A stretch of DNA of 64,000 nt from BOG-1112 sp964635325. GTDB lineage: Bacteria > Bdellovibrionota_B > Oligoflexia > Oligoflexales > Bog-1112. The notes under the pieces were generated by a model. It searched no databases, was not told the origin of the DNA, and was given only the letters and a program-made list of their open reading frames with translations. The stretch is from NCBI GenBank assembly GCA_964635325.1, contig CAZWOL010000006.1, positions 1 through 64,000 on the forward strand. Direction: 5' to 3'. Each line of letters begins with the position of its first letter. Position 1 is the stretch's first letter. Below, in pieces: positions 25,814 through 34,101 of this stretch. Both the position numbers and the translations under genes were made by a program.

Positions 25814-26971
25814 CTAGCCGCCCCACATCGGAAAGTTCTTCATCATCGCTGCCGTTCCTTTACCCAATGCCTTGGTATAGCCAAGATCATTCATAGCAAG
25901 CTCGACTGCAGCTATAGCTGCAAGTAGATCAAATGGGTCAACAAAACCAAAGTGTGCGAGGCGCAAAATTTTCCCCTTCAAATGATCCTGTCCACCGGCA
26001 ATGGTAATTCCGTAATGACGCGTTAAACGAATACCAAGCTGCTTAGCATCGATACCTGGAGGCATAAGAAACGGTGTGAGAGAATGTGCATAGCTATGCT
26101 TAACCAGAGGCTCTAGCTCCATAGCCGCTAAGGATTCACGTACAGCATGCGTCATTTTTTCGTGGAATGCATAGAGGTTCTCACGTCCGATTTTTGTCAA
26201 ACTTTGCAAAGATGCTTGAAGTGTCACAATGGACTGAGTTCCGGGAGTCCACGCTGTTTTACCAACACTTTGTGCTTTGATTTCTTCTGCGAGGTTAAAG
26301 TAAAAGCGTTGACGCGAAGACATACGAGAGCGCGCGCGTTCAGAGAGCGCCAAAAATGCTAGCCCCCCACCAACTCCAAAACCTTTTTGACTAGCTGCAA
26401 AAACGCAGTCTATGCCCCATGCATCCATTTTCATTTCATGACAGAGTACCGAAGAAAGCGAATCGACAATAACCAAAGCATCACTATGCTGACGCACAAT
26501 CGATGCAAATTCGTGTACGGGGAAGTAGGCCCCTGTCGAAGTTTCGACAGCCTGGAAAAACACGGCTTTCACCTTGGGGTTTTTCTTGAGATGCATACGA
26601 AAGTCATCAGGGCTTAGCGATTGACCCCATGGGACGTTGACCACATAAGCATCACATCCATAGGCCTCAGCCATCTTAACCCAGCGATCACCAAACTTTC
26701 CCCCTGTTACCATCAGTATTTGGGTTCCGGGGTCCGTAAAGTTCACCATTGCGGCTTCCATAGCCCCAGTCCCTGAAGTGGTCAAAATAAGGGGTCGAGT
26801 CTGGGTACCGAAGAAATTCTTCAGCATATCCGAACAGTTCATTATGATGCTGTAAAAGAGGTCAGTTCTGTGATAAGGATTATTATCTACTGCGGCAAAT
26901 TGAGAAGCTAAAGGAATTGCTGTTGGTCCAGGAGCAAAGAGTCGCTTCTTGAGCAAATGACTGAAATCCAT
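25814..26971 (-). CDS. Class-V aminotransferase (serine/alanine-glyoxylate type)
   Basis: 385 residues from the ATG at 26971, which has GAGGTGG upstream; four extra codons are open before it. PLP fold type I, class V: FAPGPTAIP at the N-terminus, TTSGTGAMEAA for cofactor phosphate, VDSLSS with the aspartate contacting the pyridine nitrogen, and Schiff-base lysine in ASQKGFGVGGG. Members include serine-glyoxylate, alanine-glyoxylate and (in some phyla) phosphoserine aminotransferase, so a role in serine or glycine metabolism is likely but not fixed. Followed at its 3' side on the same strand by nothing; etfB lies upstream of its own promoter. Confidence 0.85.
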   Translation of the reverse strand: MDFSHLLKKRLFAPGPTAIPLASQFAAVDNNPYHRTDLFYSIIMNCSDMLKNFFGTQTRPLILTTSGTGAMEAAMVNFTDPGTQILMVTGGKFGDRWVKMAEAYGCDAYVVNVPWGQSLSPDDFRMHLKKNPKVKAVFFQAVETSTGAYFPVHEFASIVRQHSDALVIVDSLSSVLCHEMKMDAWGIDCVFAASQKGFGVGGGLAFLALSERARSRMSSRQRFYFNLAEEIKAQSVGKTAWTPGTQSIVTLQASLQSLTKIGRENLYAFHEKMTHAVRESLAAMELEPLVKHSYAHSLTPFLMPPGIDAKQLGIRLTRHYGITIAGGQDHLKGKILRLAHFGFVDPFDLLAAIAAVELAMNDLGYTKALGKGTAAMMKNFPMWGG

Positions 26972-27004
26972 AAACCACCTCACATGATTAGTAGTTAGAT
27001 CGCT

Positions 27005-27616
27005 ATGATATCTCTCATAACAAGTTTGGGACTTTTATTCATTGCTCCTTTTTTATATAGGGCAGCAATTCGTGTCAAAAGAGTTTGGTCTGCTGTCGAA
27101 AAACTCATGAACATTACTGTCACGGCACTGGTGGTTCTCCATCTTTTGCCGGAGAGCATACATATAGTGGGTTGGCCTGCGATCGTTTTTGCGTTCATCG
27201 GACTATTTTTACCAGGCCTGCTCGAACGCTTGTGGGAAAGGGGAGCTGAACAAGTTCACCTGGTATCCATCATGCTTTCCTTGATAGGACTGATTATTCA
27301 TGGCTTACTTGACGGAGCTGCTTTAGCGACACCGGTTTCAAGCTCAAACAACTTACCACTTGCAGTTGTCTTGCACACTCTTCCTGCAGGCATGCTGATC
27401 TGTTCGATCTTCTATCCACGATCTCAAAAGTACGTGCCCCCAATCCTATTAGGCACTTTAGGAGTTTCGACTCTGCTGGGTTTTTTTGCTGGATCGCGTT
27501 TCTTTTCAATGCAAGAACATGCTGCCTATTTTGCGGCGTTTCAGGCATTCGTTGCTGGATCATTCCTGCATATCACGTTTGATACCCACGACCCTCACAA
27601 GGGGCATAAGCATTGA
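27005..27616 (+). CDS. Small ZIP-like metal transporter
   Basis: 203 residues with six to seven hydrophobic segments. ZIP-family hallmarks are visible in order: HLLPES (about 41-46), HGLLDGAAL (about 98-106, where family members have HNxxDG), and LHTLPAG (about 122-128, family HxxPxG), then AGSFLHI near the end. These histidines and acidic residues would form the metal site in the inner membrane. It is shorter than most ZIP proteins and ends in a His-rich tail (HDPHKGHKH). Substrate (Zn, Fe or other) unknown. Divergent from the aminotransferase gene. Confidence 0.7.
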   Translation: MISLITSLGLLFIAPFLYRAAIRVKRVWSAVEKLMNITVTALVVLHLLPESIHIVGWPAIVFAFIGLFLPGLLERLWERGAEQVHLVSIMLSLIGLIIHGLLDGAALATPVSSSNNLPLAVVLHTLPAGMLICSIFYPRSQKYVPPILLGTLGVSTLLGFFAGSRFFSMQEHAAYFAAFQAFVAGSFLHITFDTHDPHKGHKH

Positions 27617-27659
27617 TCGGACAAACCTAAGACCACCTGGCTACGCAGACGTCTCTTGA

Positions 27660-28844
27660 CTACACTCCATTGCGCTCGGGATGGCCGCCCTCAGGAATTG
27701 CAAGTTTCATCCCCACAACCATACCACGTGAGCTGAGCTGTGGATTAATCTGCAGCACCGTTTGAACAGAAACATGGTAGCGCTTAGCTAACTTAGCAAT
27801 GGTGTCCCCTTTCGCAACTTTATGCATGCGAACGTCTTGGAACTGAAGATACTGCAGTTTCGGTTCGACTCGCGCAAAGATCGGCACTAGAGTTGTTGGG
27901 ACCCTCAACGCATAGGCCTCTCGACCAACCGCACGCTTAGGAGGTGTAATGCTTCGAAGAAGCTCTGGATTCCACTCACGTAAGTTGCGTGTCGAAACAC
28001 CTAATTTCTTAGCTAGCTCATCCAAATGCACAGGCCTTTGAATTCTAATCATACCTTCAGGAAAGCTCTGACTCGCCTGCATTACTTTTGCAGGGAAACC
28101 AAAGTTCAGGGGGTCAGATCCCACGATAACAGCTGCTAGCAACTTAGGAACGAAATCTGCTGTTTCTTTTTTTAGAAAGCCTCGACGAACAAGTTCCCAA
28201 TAGTCACGAGTACCCCCTTTTTTAATGGCCTCATCAACACGTCGAGGACCACCATTGTAGGCTGCTAGAACTAAATACCAATCGTTGTAGCGAATATATA
28301 AATTCTTGAACAGGTTAGCTGCAGCATAAGTAGAACGAACAGGGTCACGTCGCTGGTCAACCCAATCATTAACTTTGAGACCGTATCGCTCTCCAGTGTC
28401 TTGAACAATCTGCCATGGACCTACAGCTTTACGAGGAGAGGTTGCATGCAAGACAAAACCAGATTCGATGAGTGATACATAGTAAAATTCTGCAGGCACA
28501 CCTTTTTCTAAAAGAACAGATTCTACAGAAGGACGAAAGGCTTCACCTCGAGCTGTCCACCCTAAAAAAGAACGATGGGCTTTAGTTTGAAAGTAATGCA
28601 CCCATTTTTCAACACTTGCATTACGCACTATAGGCAAATGAATTCTAGTTTCGTCAAAAAGATTATCATCGACCTTGGAAGATTTTTGCTCTGATCGAGT
28701 AGAATTCGAAGCAGATTGAACTTCAGAGATAGGCTTAGACTCAGAAGGCAAACGCAAAGAACGACGACGAATAACGGTCGTCGAACAACCAATCAGCAAG
28801 AAAAATGAGAGTGCGTAAACCGCAACATTAAAAAATCGAAACAT
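27660..28844 (-). CDS. mltD: Lipoprotein lytic transglycosylase with SLT and LysM domains (MltD-like)
   Basis: 394 residues from the ATG at 28844 (AAGGAAAA upstream). Residues 1-20 are a lipoprotein signal with lipobox LLIGC (Cys20). The SLT transglycosylase domain spans about 105-225: catalytic E127 in SLIESGF, GPWQIV (142-147) and AAYNGG (194-199). A LysM-like segment (about 250-290) and a clear LysM near the C-terminus (VAKGDTIAKLAKRYHVSVQ) bind peptidoglycan. It cleaves glycan strands to 1,6-anhydromuropeptides and is anchored in the outer membrane by inference. The domain order is that of MltD. Confidence 0.9.
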   Translation of the reverse strand: MFRFFNVAVYALSFFLLIGCSTTVIRRRSLRLPSESKPISEVQSASNSTRSEQKSSKVDDNLFDETRIHLPIVRNASVEKWVHYFQTKAHRSFLGWTARGEAFRPSVESVLLEKGVPAEFYYVSLIESGFVLHATSPRKAVGPWQIVQDTGERYGLKVNDWVDQRRDPVRSTYAAANLFKNLYIRYNDWYLVLAAYNGGPRRVDEAIKKGGTRDYWELVRRGFLKKETADFVPKLLAAVIVGSDPLNFGFPAKVMQASQSFPEGMIRIQRPVHLDELAKKLGVSTRNLREWNPELLRSITPPKRAVGREAYALRVPTTLVPIFARVEPKLQYLQFQDVRMHKVAKGDTIAKLAKRYHVSVQTVLQINPQLSSRGMVVGMKLAIPEGGHPERNGV

Positions 28845-29005
28845 TGATTTTTCCTTTCCCAAAACTGTTGGGAGAATTCCATGACAGCAAAGGCTGACAA
28901 TAGATTTGATTTCACTCGGATTCCTTCAAATAGATTCGATGTAGGGAGGATGTTCGCACGCAATGTACGCTACATGTCTGCCTATAATTCGGCGTCGAAT
29001 CTGGC

Positions 29006-29023
29006 GTGATAATTTATTATCAC
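29006..29023. promoter_or_regulatory. AT-rich dyad resembling a Fur-type box
   Basis: TGATAAT, two T, ATTATCA, flanked by G and C: an 8-bp inverted repeat between the TonB-like gene and mltD. Fur/PerR boxes are TGATAAT-N-ATTATCA (7-1-7); this one has two central bases, so it may be an operator of that class with altered spacing, or a terminator stem for the TonB-like gene. Confidence 0.3.
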
Positions 29024-29097
29024 AAAGTCCAGTCTGCGACAAGGCCTGCAGCTATCTTGGCGGGTTTTGGATTTTTACGAACATCACAAGAGTTGCT

Positions 29098-30021
29098 CTA
29101 ATAATTTCCGAGCACATATGAGAATGCGCCTTTAACAACCAAGTGATCCTTCTGAAAACCCTTGGGCAGAGGGGCAAATGGGGAAGCTACGCGAATAGCA
29201 TCTACTATCGCTTGATCCAGAACAGCGTAACCAGATGACTGCAAAACTTGAACTTTTGGAACACTTCCGTTGGCAGCAATAACAAATTTCACGAGGACCT
29301 GACCGTGCAAGCCTCGATGCGCTGCCTCACTGGGGTAAGTCCAAACCAATTCAATTGCTTTACGCAGCCCTGTGAAATAGCCAATAAAACGATATTCCTG
29401 AGTATTGAGATCAAGCGTCTCACCTTCTTCAATAAGATCATCCAAATAATCAACATATCCTTCATGCATTTCATTCTTTTCGATCATTTCGGATGATGAT
29501 GCTAAAAGCTTTTCATACCCGTTCTCACCTTCATTTCTTGGTTTACCAAAACCGCTCTCCATTGGTGTCGGCATCTTTGCTAGATCACCTGCTTTTTTTT
29601 GCAATGCTGGTGTGGTTTTTTTTGTAAGAGCAGGTGCTTTGGGCTTTGATTGCCCAGGATCAGCGGCCTTATCACGCTCACGCTTTTTAAGCTTCATCAA
29701 TTTCTTAGCTTTGTGATCATTTTGACTTAGAAAGTCTGCATCGATAGGCTTTTCATTGGGGAGAAGTGGAGTCTCTAAGAGTCGCTTATCTTTCTCATCC
29801 TCTATCTTTAAAGGCTCCTGCTTCTTACTGGGATTGAGATCTTGCAAATTGAGTTTGACATAGCCCTCGGGTAAAGCTGTCCGCAAAGAGTCTATATTTT
29901 TGATGAGACCTAAACGGTAGAGCAAGGCAACATGAGCAAAAAATGACAGCAGAAGAGCAAGAATCCAATAACAAGAAGCTTTGCTCTTCTTTTTATTTTG
30001 CGAGTCATTGAAATCAGTCAT
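29098..30021 (-). CDS. TonB-family energy transducer-like protein
   Basis: 307 residues from the ATG at 30021 (AAGGA 13 bases upstream; a TTG at 30045 is also open). A short cytoplasmic start and one membrane helix (about 20-38) lead to a long Lys/Pro/Glu-rich periplasmic linker and a C-terminal TonB domain (about 210-307), including HGQVLVKFVIAANGSVPKVQVLQSSG and ALDQAIVDAI-like VLDQAIVDAIRVASPFAPLP. TonB proteins couple the ExbB/ExbD proton motor to outer-membrane receptors; exbBD are not nearby, so it may instead belong to the gliding/AgmX-like or TolA-like relatives. Confidence 0.82.
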   Translation of the reverse strand: MTDFNDSQNKKKSKASCYWILALLLSFFAHVALLYRLGLIKNIDSLRTALPEGYVKLNLQDLNPSKKQEPLKIEDEKDKRLLETPLLPNEKPIDADFLSQNDHKAKKLMKLKKRERDKAADPGQSKPKAPALTKKTTPALQKKAGDLAKMPTPMESGFGKPRNEGENGYEKLLASSSEMIEKNEMHEGYVDYLDDLIEEGETLDLNTQEYRFIGYFTGLRKAIELVWTYPSEAAHRGLHGQVLVKFVIAANGSVPKVQVLQSSGYAVLDQAIVDAIRVASPFAPLPKGFQKDHLVVKGAFSYVLGNY

Positions 30022-30166
30022 GCGAGCTACCGATCCTTGTAACAACTCTTAGCATTTACACTTTTGACAAATCGGGTACACTTCAGCTTTCGAGTTGAAT
30101 TTTCCCTATTTGATGGTATCGGTCAGATTTGTTTTCGTTATAGCATCTTTTCGTGAGGGTCTGAAA

Positions 30167-30922
30167 TTGGTTAATAAATTGAAACACATGTTCTTCTTCG
30201 GCCTATTACTCACCGCCAGCTGTGCAGAAAAGGGCATTGTCGATGATAACCCGCAAGAATCCTTTGCGAATGTTCGCATTCCTTATGAAGATCATAATTT
30301 CGAAATCGCTATCAAAAAGCTTGGTGAATTTAAAAGTCGTTTCCCATACAGCCGCTTTGCAAGCGAAGCTGAACTCCTTATTGCCGACTGTCACTTTGAG
30401 CTCGGTAAATTTGCAGAAGCCGGCGTCGAGTATGAGCAGTTTGTAAAACTCCATCCCAAACACCCACAATTGGGATTTGCTCTCTTCAGGATAGGAATGT
30501 CCTATTGGAAAGATGCCCCGAATGAGATTGATCGCGAGCAAGAATACACCCGTCTCGCTATTCAGAAGTGGCAGAGACTCTTGAAAGAATATCCTGACAG
30601 TTCTGAAAGTAGAGAAGCAAAACAGCTGATGGAAAAAGGACAACGTCGCATCGCAGAAGCACAGGACTTCATCGCACGTTTCTATTGTCGAAAAGAGATT
30701 TGGGATTCATGTGTGTACGAGAGCATGAACATTCTTGAGAACTTCCCACACGAGAAGGATCTTGCGAAAGAAGCTATTCAACGAGCCGCAAAAGGTTTTG
30801 CAAAGCTTGCGAAGCATTACAATCCGGAGCACAAGGATAAAAATTTATTCTATCGAGATTCCACAAAAGAAGACTTGGAGAAAAAAGCAAGAGAGTTTAA
30901 GGAACGAGCCGCACGCTTGTAG
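30167..30922 (+). CDS. bamD: Outer membrane assembly lipoprotein BamD
   Basis: 251 residues from TTG 30167 (GAGGG eight bases upstream). This start gives a short basic segment and hydrophobic core ending in the lipobox LTASC (Cys19); the longest frame from 30095 would place 24 more residues before it. The mature protein is a tetratricopeptide array with the BamD/YfiO pattern (FEIAIKKLGEFKSRFPYSRFASEAEL, then YEQFVKLHPKHP). BamD works with BamA in folding outer-membrane beta-barrels and is essential in E. coli. The barrel protein at 62676 is a plausible client. Confidence 0.9.
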   Translation: MVNKLKHMFFFGLLLTASCAEKGIVDDNPQESFANVRIPYEDHNFEIAIKKLGEFKSRFPYSRFASEAELLIADCHFELGKFAEAGVEYEQFVKLHPKHPQLGFALFRIGMSYWKDAPNEIDREQEYTRLAIQKWQRLLKEYPDSSESREAKQLMEKGQRRIAEAQDFIARFYCRKEIWDSCVYESMNILENFPHEKDLAKEAIQRAAKGFAKLAKHYNPEHKDKNLFYRDSTKEDLEKKAREFKERAARL

Positions 30923-30957
30923 TTACGTTCATCCGAATCGACACATTGACTAAGTAG

Positions 30958-31005
30958 GCGCCCCTCGACAGAGCCTACCCTGAGAGAAGGGGGCTCGGAG
31001 TGACA
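30958..31005. repeat. REP-like GC-rich palindromic element
   Basis: CGCCCCTCGACAGAGCC, a spacer, then CTGAGAGAAGGGGGCTCGGAGTGACA-like sequence: an imperfect palindrome (CCCCTC pairing with GAAGGGG) that is far richer in GC than its surroundings. It lies between convergent bamD and the translocase gene. The wording resembles dispersed REP-type units seen between genes in many genomes. No second copy was seen in this window. Confidence 0.4.
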
Positions 31006-31009
31006 GGTA

Positions 31010-32518
31010 TCAGCTCTCGAGCCCTCGACTCGTATGTTCAGCAACTTTTTCTTCAATCTCTTTTTTAAGTCGACCCACTGCGAAAACCCATGCAACGAGG
31101 ATGATTGCTGTCAGCACAGCAATGTATGGAACTGTCGCTGCAAGTCCACCAACAAAGTAAAGCAGGAATTGGAATATAAAAGACCCACCAGACTTACCTA
31201 GACGAGCACCAATACCATCAATAACGGCCTTACCCATGCGCTGACTGTGTCGACTTAGAGGAATAAAAGCCATCTCCTTGGTTGCATCAAAGACCGTGTA
31301 CTTAGAAGCTCGGACCAAACAATGCTGTATAGAACCGATAAGCACTACGATGTGGATAAAGGGTGACGAGAAGAGACTGATCACCACATCACCAAGCAGA
31401 CCTTGGTCAAAGAGCAAGCAAAAGAAAAAGGCAGCACAAGTGATCGCAAGCAATATAGGCGTCATCAAGGCAGCGGGATACCAACCAAACTTTTGAATCA
31501 CTTTTCCGGAAACAAAAACCGCAAGAAGAGTCGCAACGATACCTTTAATCGTAGAAACTTGATTAAGATAGATGTTCAGTGCGCCAGTATCTTCTTTGAA
31601 GCGTTGGCCCACCTGATCAGTCCACAGAATATCTGCCAGGTTGTAGACAATATAGTAACCGAGAACCACAATAGCCAGATACGTGAGGTGTCGAGACTTG
31701 CGAACGTATCGGAAGCTCTCGAGAAGCGAAAAGCCTTTTTCTTCTTCCTGATCAATCTTATGTGTGCCATCTAAGACAAGAGTTTGGTCTTTGGCAATGA
31801 GACGGTTTAGACCATAGAAAAATGCTAAAAGTGCGATACCAGCAAGCACAACACTCCATATGAAGAACTCAAGAGACTCTCCCCAATTGCTACCCTGATA
31901 GCAAAGGCAGAAGTGCCCAGCAGCGACCGGAGCAATGTTTGCACTCAAAGCAAAGACACTGTAGGAGCGCTTGGCCTCTGAAAAAACTGTGACTTCATTC
32001 ACAAAGCCCCAGAACAGCATGTTGAGAATAATATTCCCCCAAAGCTCGGAGAATAGATAAAAAAGTGTGTAATGCCAGTATCGCACCATTGCGACAAAAC
32101 CTTTGGCTCCAGCTGGAAGAACGGCCTGTAGAAAGTCCCCTCCACGAACCCATTCTAGCTGCTCACGATTGGGATAGATGACGGTAATAAAAAAGATAAA
32201 AAAGAAAAGGAAGATGGAAACCATAACATAGAAGACTTTTTCGATACCCATCCTGCGCACAAGCACGGTGAAGAGCAGGGTGAGCAACAAAGTACCCGGG
32301 AGTATGCCCCAAATCTTAATAAATGGAATAATCTCGGCTCCAGTGCTCTGACTGGACACGACCATAGCGATCTTGATCGTACGTAAGATATCGTAAATAA
32401 ATGCAATCAGGAAAAAAATGATAAGCGTTGTAAAAAACCTGAGACGATTATGCTCAGGAATAGGAAGGCCCCAATCAGCCAATTTCTTATTGATTTTAGG
32501 CCAATAGTGACTTGCCAT
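31010..32518 (-). CDS. tlc: ADP/ATP translocase-like nucleotide transporter (Tlc/NTT family)
   Basis: 502 residues with about twelve membrane helices. Family features: LFYLFSELWGNIILNMLFWGFVNE around residues 150-175 (conserved acidic residue in ELWG), a hydrophilic loop near 245-270, and DATKEMAFIPLS around 405-416, the most conserved Tlc signature. Members in Rickettsia and Chlamydia exchange host ATP for ADP or import nucleotides; plastids use them too. Presence suggests that this organism draws nucleotides or energy from another cell, prey or host. Exchange versus uptake cannot be read from sequence. GGGGGGA precedes the ATG. Single gene. Confidence 0.93.
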   Translation of the reverse strand: MASHYWPKINKKLADWGLPIPEHNRLRFFTTLIIFFLIAFIYDILRTIKIAMVVSSQSTGAEIIPFIKIWGILPGTLLLTLLFTVLVRRMGIEKVFYVMVSIFLFFFIFFITVIYPNREQLEWVRGGDFLQAVLPAGAKGFVAMVRYWHYTLFYLFSELWGNIILNMLFWGFVNEVTVFSEAKRSYSVFALSANIAPVAAGHFCLCYQGSNWGESLEFFIWSVVLAGIALLAFFYGLNRLIAKDQTLVLDGTHKIDQEEEKGFSLLESFRYVRKSRHLTYLAIVVLGYYIVYNLADILWTDQVGQRFKEDTGALNIYLNQVSTIKGIVATLLAVFVSGKVIQKFGWYPAALMTPILLAITCAAFFFCLLFDQGLLGDVVISLFSSPFIHIVVLIGSIQHCLVRASKYTVFDATKEMAFIPLSRHSQRMGKAVIDGIGARLGKSGGSFIFQFLLYFVGGLAATVPYIAVLTAIILVAWVFAVGRLKKEIEEKVAEHTSRGLES

Positions 32519-32847
32519 AGTTCCCCCCGCTGAGAAAAAAAGAAGCTCTTGGACTCAGCAAATTTTGTAAAGAAATTCGCAACATACCCTAACTATTTAT
32601 CTTTAGAATCAGAGTTCGGTAAACGGCCGACTTTTTCAGAATTGGAGGAGGCATTCTTCTCACAATTCTTGACAAACTGGAAGGAAAACCTTCTTAACGC
32701 AGTAAATTCAGGAAGATAACTATAAAACGCGCAAAGGACAGACCTACTTAAACGCTAATTTTCGTCAAATGGAGTCAATGGTTTGCAAATTTCTACCGAT
32801 ACGAAGGAGAAAGCTAAACGTACCGCCTAAAGAAGACTGAGAACGCT
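32519..32847. other. Intergenic region between tlc and the lipoprotein pair
   Basis: 329 bases holding the divergent upstream regions of both units. A perfect TTGACA at 32669-32674 on the plus strand has no good -10 at 16-18 bases; a small GAAGG-AAAA-CCTTC hairpin follows (32680-32693). No ORF with a ribosome binding site was found. Confidence 0.5.
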
Positions 32848-34101
32848 ATGCAACGAACCTCAACCAATGTCATCGGCGCTTTGTTACTCCTTGGGATCAC
32901 CCCTCTGATATCACTATGCACACCAGCAAGCGTCCAATCTATCGACAAATCCTCAAAAACAGTGGGAACCTCTCTAGCGGAACATGCCAGTTCAAGCACA
33001 TCAACCGAGATCGAAACACGTCCATCTGTTTCTGCAAATGAAATTGATACGGATGAATTTATGATTCGTAGAATAAGCGTTGGAATGGAAACCTATATCA
33101 ACTCTCAGACACCGGTTGTGAATTTTGAAGTGCCAAAGAATGCAGATTGGGTGGAAATCACTCGCTGTTCGACCAACCTAAGCATCCGTGGAATTAGCAA
33201 TACAACACGCATCGAAGATATAGAACTTGCTAACCTTAGCCCACTTGAAGAAGAACAATTATTCAAAAACAATGACTATTGGAACATCGCAAACAAAAGC
33301 GGCTGCGAACAAGTAACGTCCGGTACTGTGATTCCCAATTTTTACGATTCATGGGCACCGAGTGGGAGCTTTCGTTATCTACTTCGGGCTTGCGTGAGTG
33401 CTGACCGTCTCACAGATACGACAATCATAGGTAATCGCAATTGCTCGAGACAGATCGCAGTTTCCGGTCCAACGCTCGACTATGTAAACACGCGTGAGAA
33501 AGCTCAAAAAGATGCGCTATCTGATGCAAACGTTGCATCGTCTGAAATTCTTGCAATTCTACGCACCGCAAAACAACAGGCTGATACATACGCCTGTTAC
33601 ATACAGTGGTGCGAATGCGGAACAACCGCAAATGACCAGTCCATCTGCCAAAGGGACGAAAAAGGTCTGCCTAAGAGCTGCGATAATGGAGAATACGCTC
33701 GACAGGTCGACAAAAAGAAAAAAGATGCAGTCACTATGCTTGTCGCAATTGGACTTGATATTGCTCTTGCTGCAGCCACAACACCCTCTATTGGACCCCT
33801 TTCTCTATTGATGAATAGCGTTGCTATTAGTGGTATGTCTTTTAGTGTTATGTTCAAATCATTAGTAGTACAGACACAAGACTTCCCTCGTGTCTGCAGC
33901 AAGGGCATTGCTCTAGACTCTCAAATGTCGACAACAGCTAAAGCTGTGCAAGCTGCCAAAGCTAAGTACGATTACAGCATGTGCAAAGTGCAGTCCATCA
34001 GCGCACAAACAGGAGCTGCCGCAGGGACAGATGCTGCTGCAGGCGACAACAAATTGGATTGTAGCGGCACAGACACAACTGGAGGGGGACAGAACCAATG
34101 A
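32848..34101 (+). CDS. Lipoprotein of unknown function, first of a tandem pair
   Basis: 417 residues. Lipoprotein-type signal with LISLC (Cys24) after a hydrophobic core. Then a Ser/Thr-rich linker, a probable beta domain (about 70-215) with paired cysteines (EITRC, SGCEQ, SGSFRYLLRAC, NRNC), a charged helical segment with a Cys-rich patch (CYIQWCECG), a glycine/alanine-rich hydrophobic stretch near 300-345 and a helical tail. The next gene encodes a protein with the same plan, so they look like paralogues. I recognise no named family. The proteins overlap by ATGA. Confidence 0.75.
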   Translation: MQRTSTNVIGALLLLGITPLISLCTPASVQSIDKSSKTVGTSLAEHASSSTSTEIETRPSVSANEIDTDEFMIRRISVGMETYINSQTPVVNFEVPKNADWVEITRCSTNLSIRGISNTTRIEDIELANLSPLEEEQLFKNNDYWNIANKSGCEQVTSGTVIPNFYDSWAPSGSFRYLLRACVSADRLTDTTIIGNRNCSRQIAVSGPTLDYVNTREKAQKDALSDANVASSEILAILRTAKQQADTYACYIQWCECGTTANDQSICQRDEKGLPKSCDNGEYARQVDKKKKDAVTMLVAIGLDIALAAATTPSIGPLSLLMNSVAISGMSFSVMFKSLVVQTQDFPRVCSKGIALDSQMSTTAKAVQAAKAKYDYSMCKVQSISAQTGAAAGTDAAAGDNKLDCSGTDTTGGGQNQ

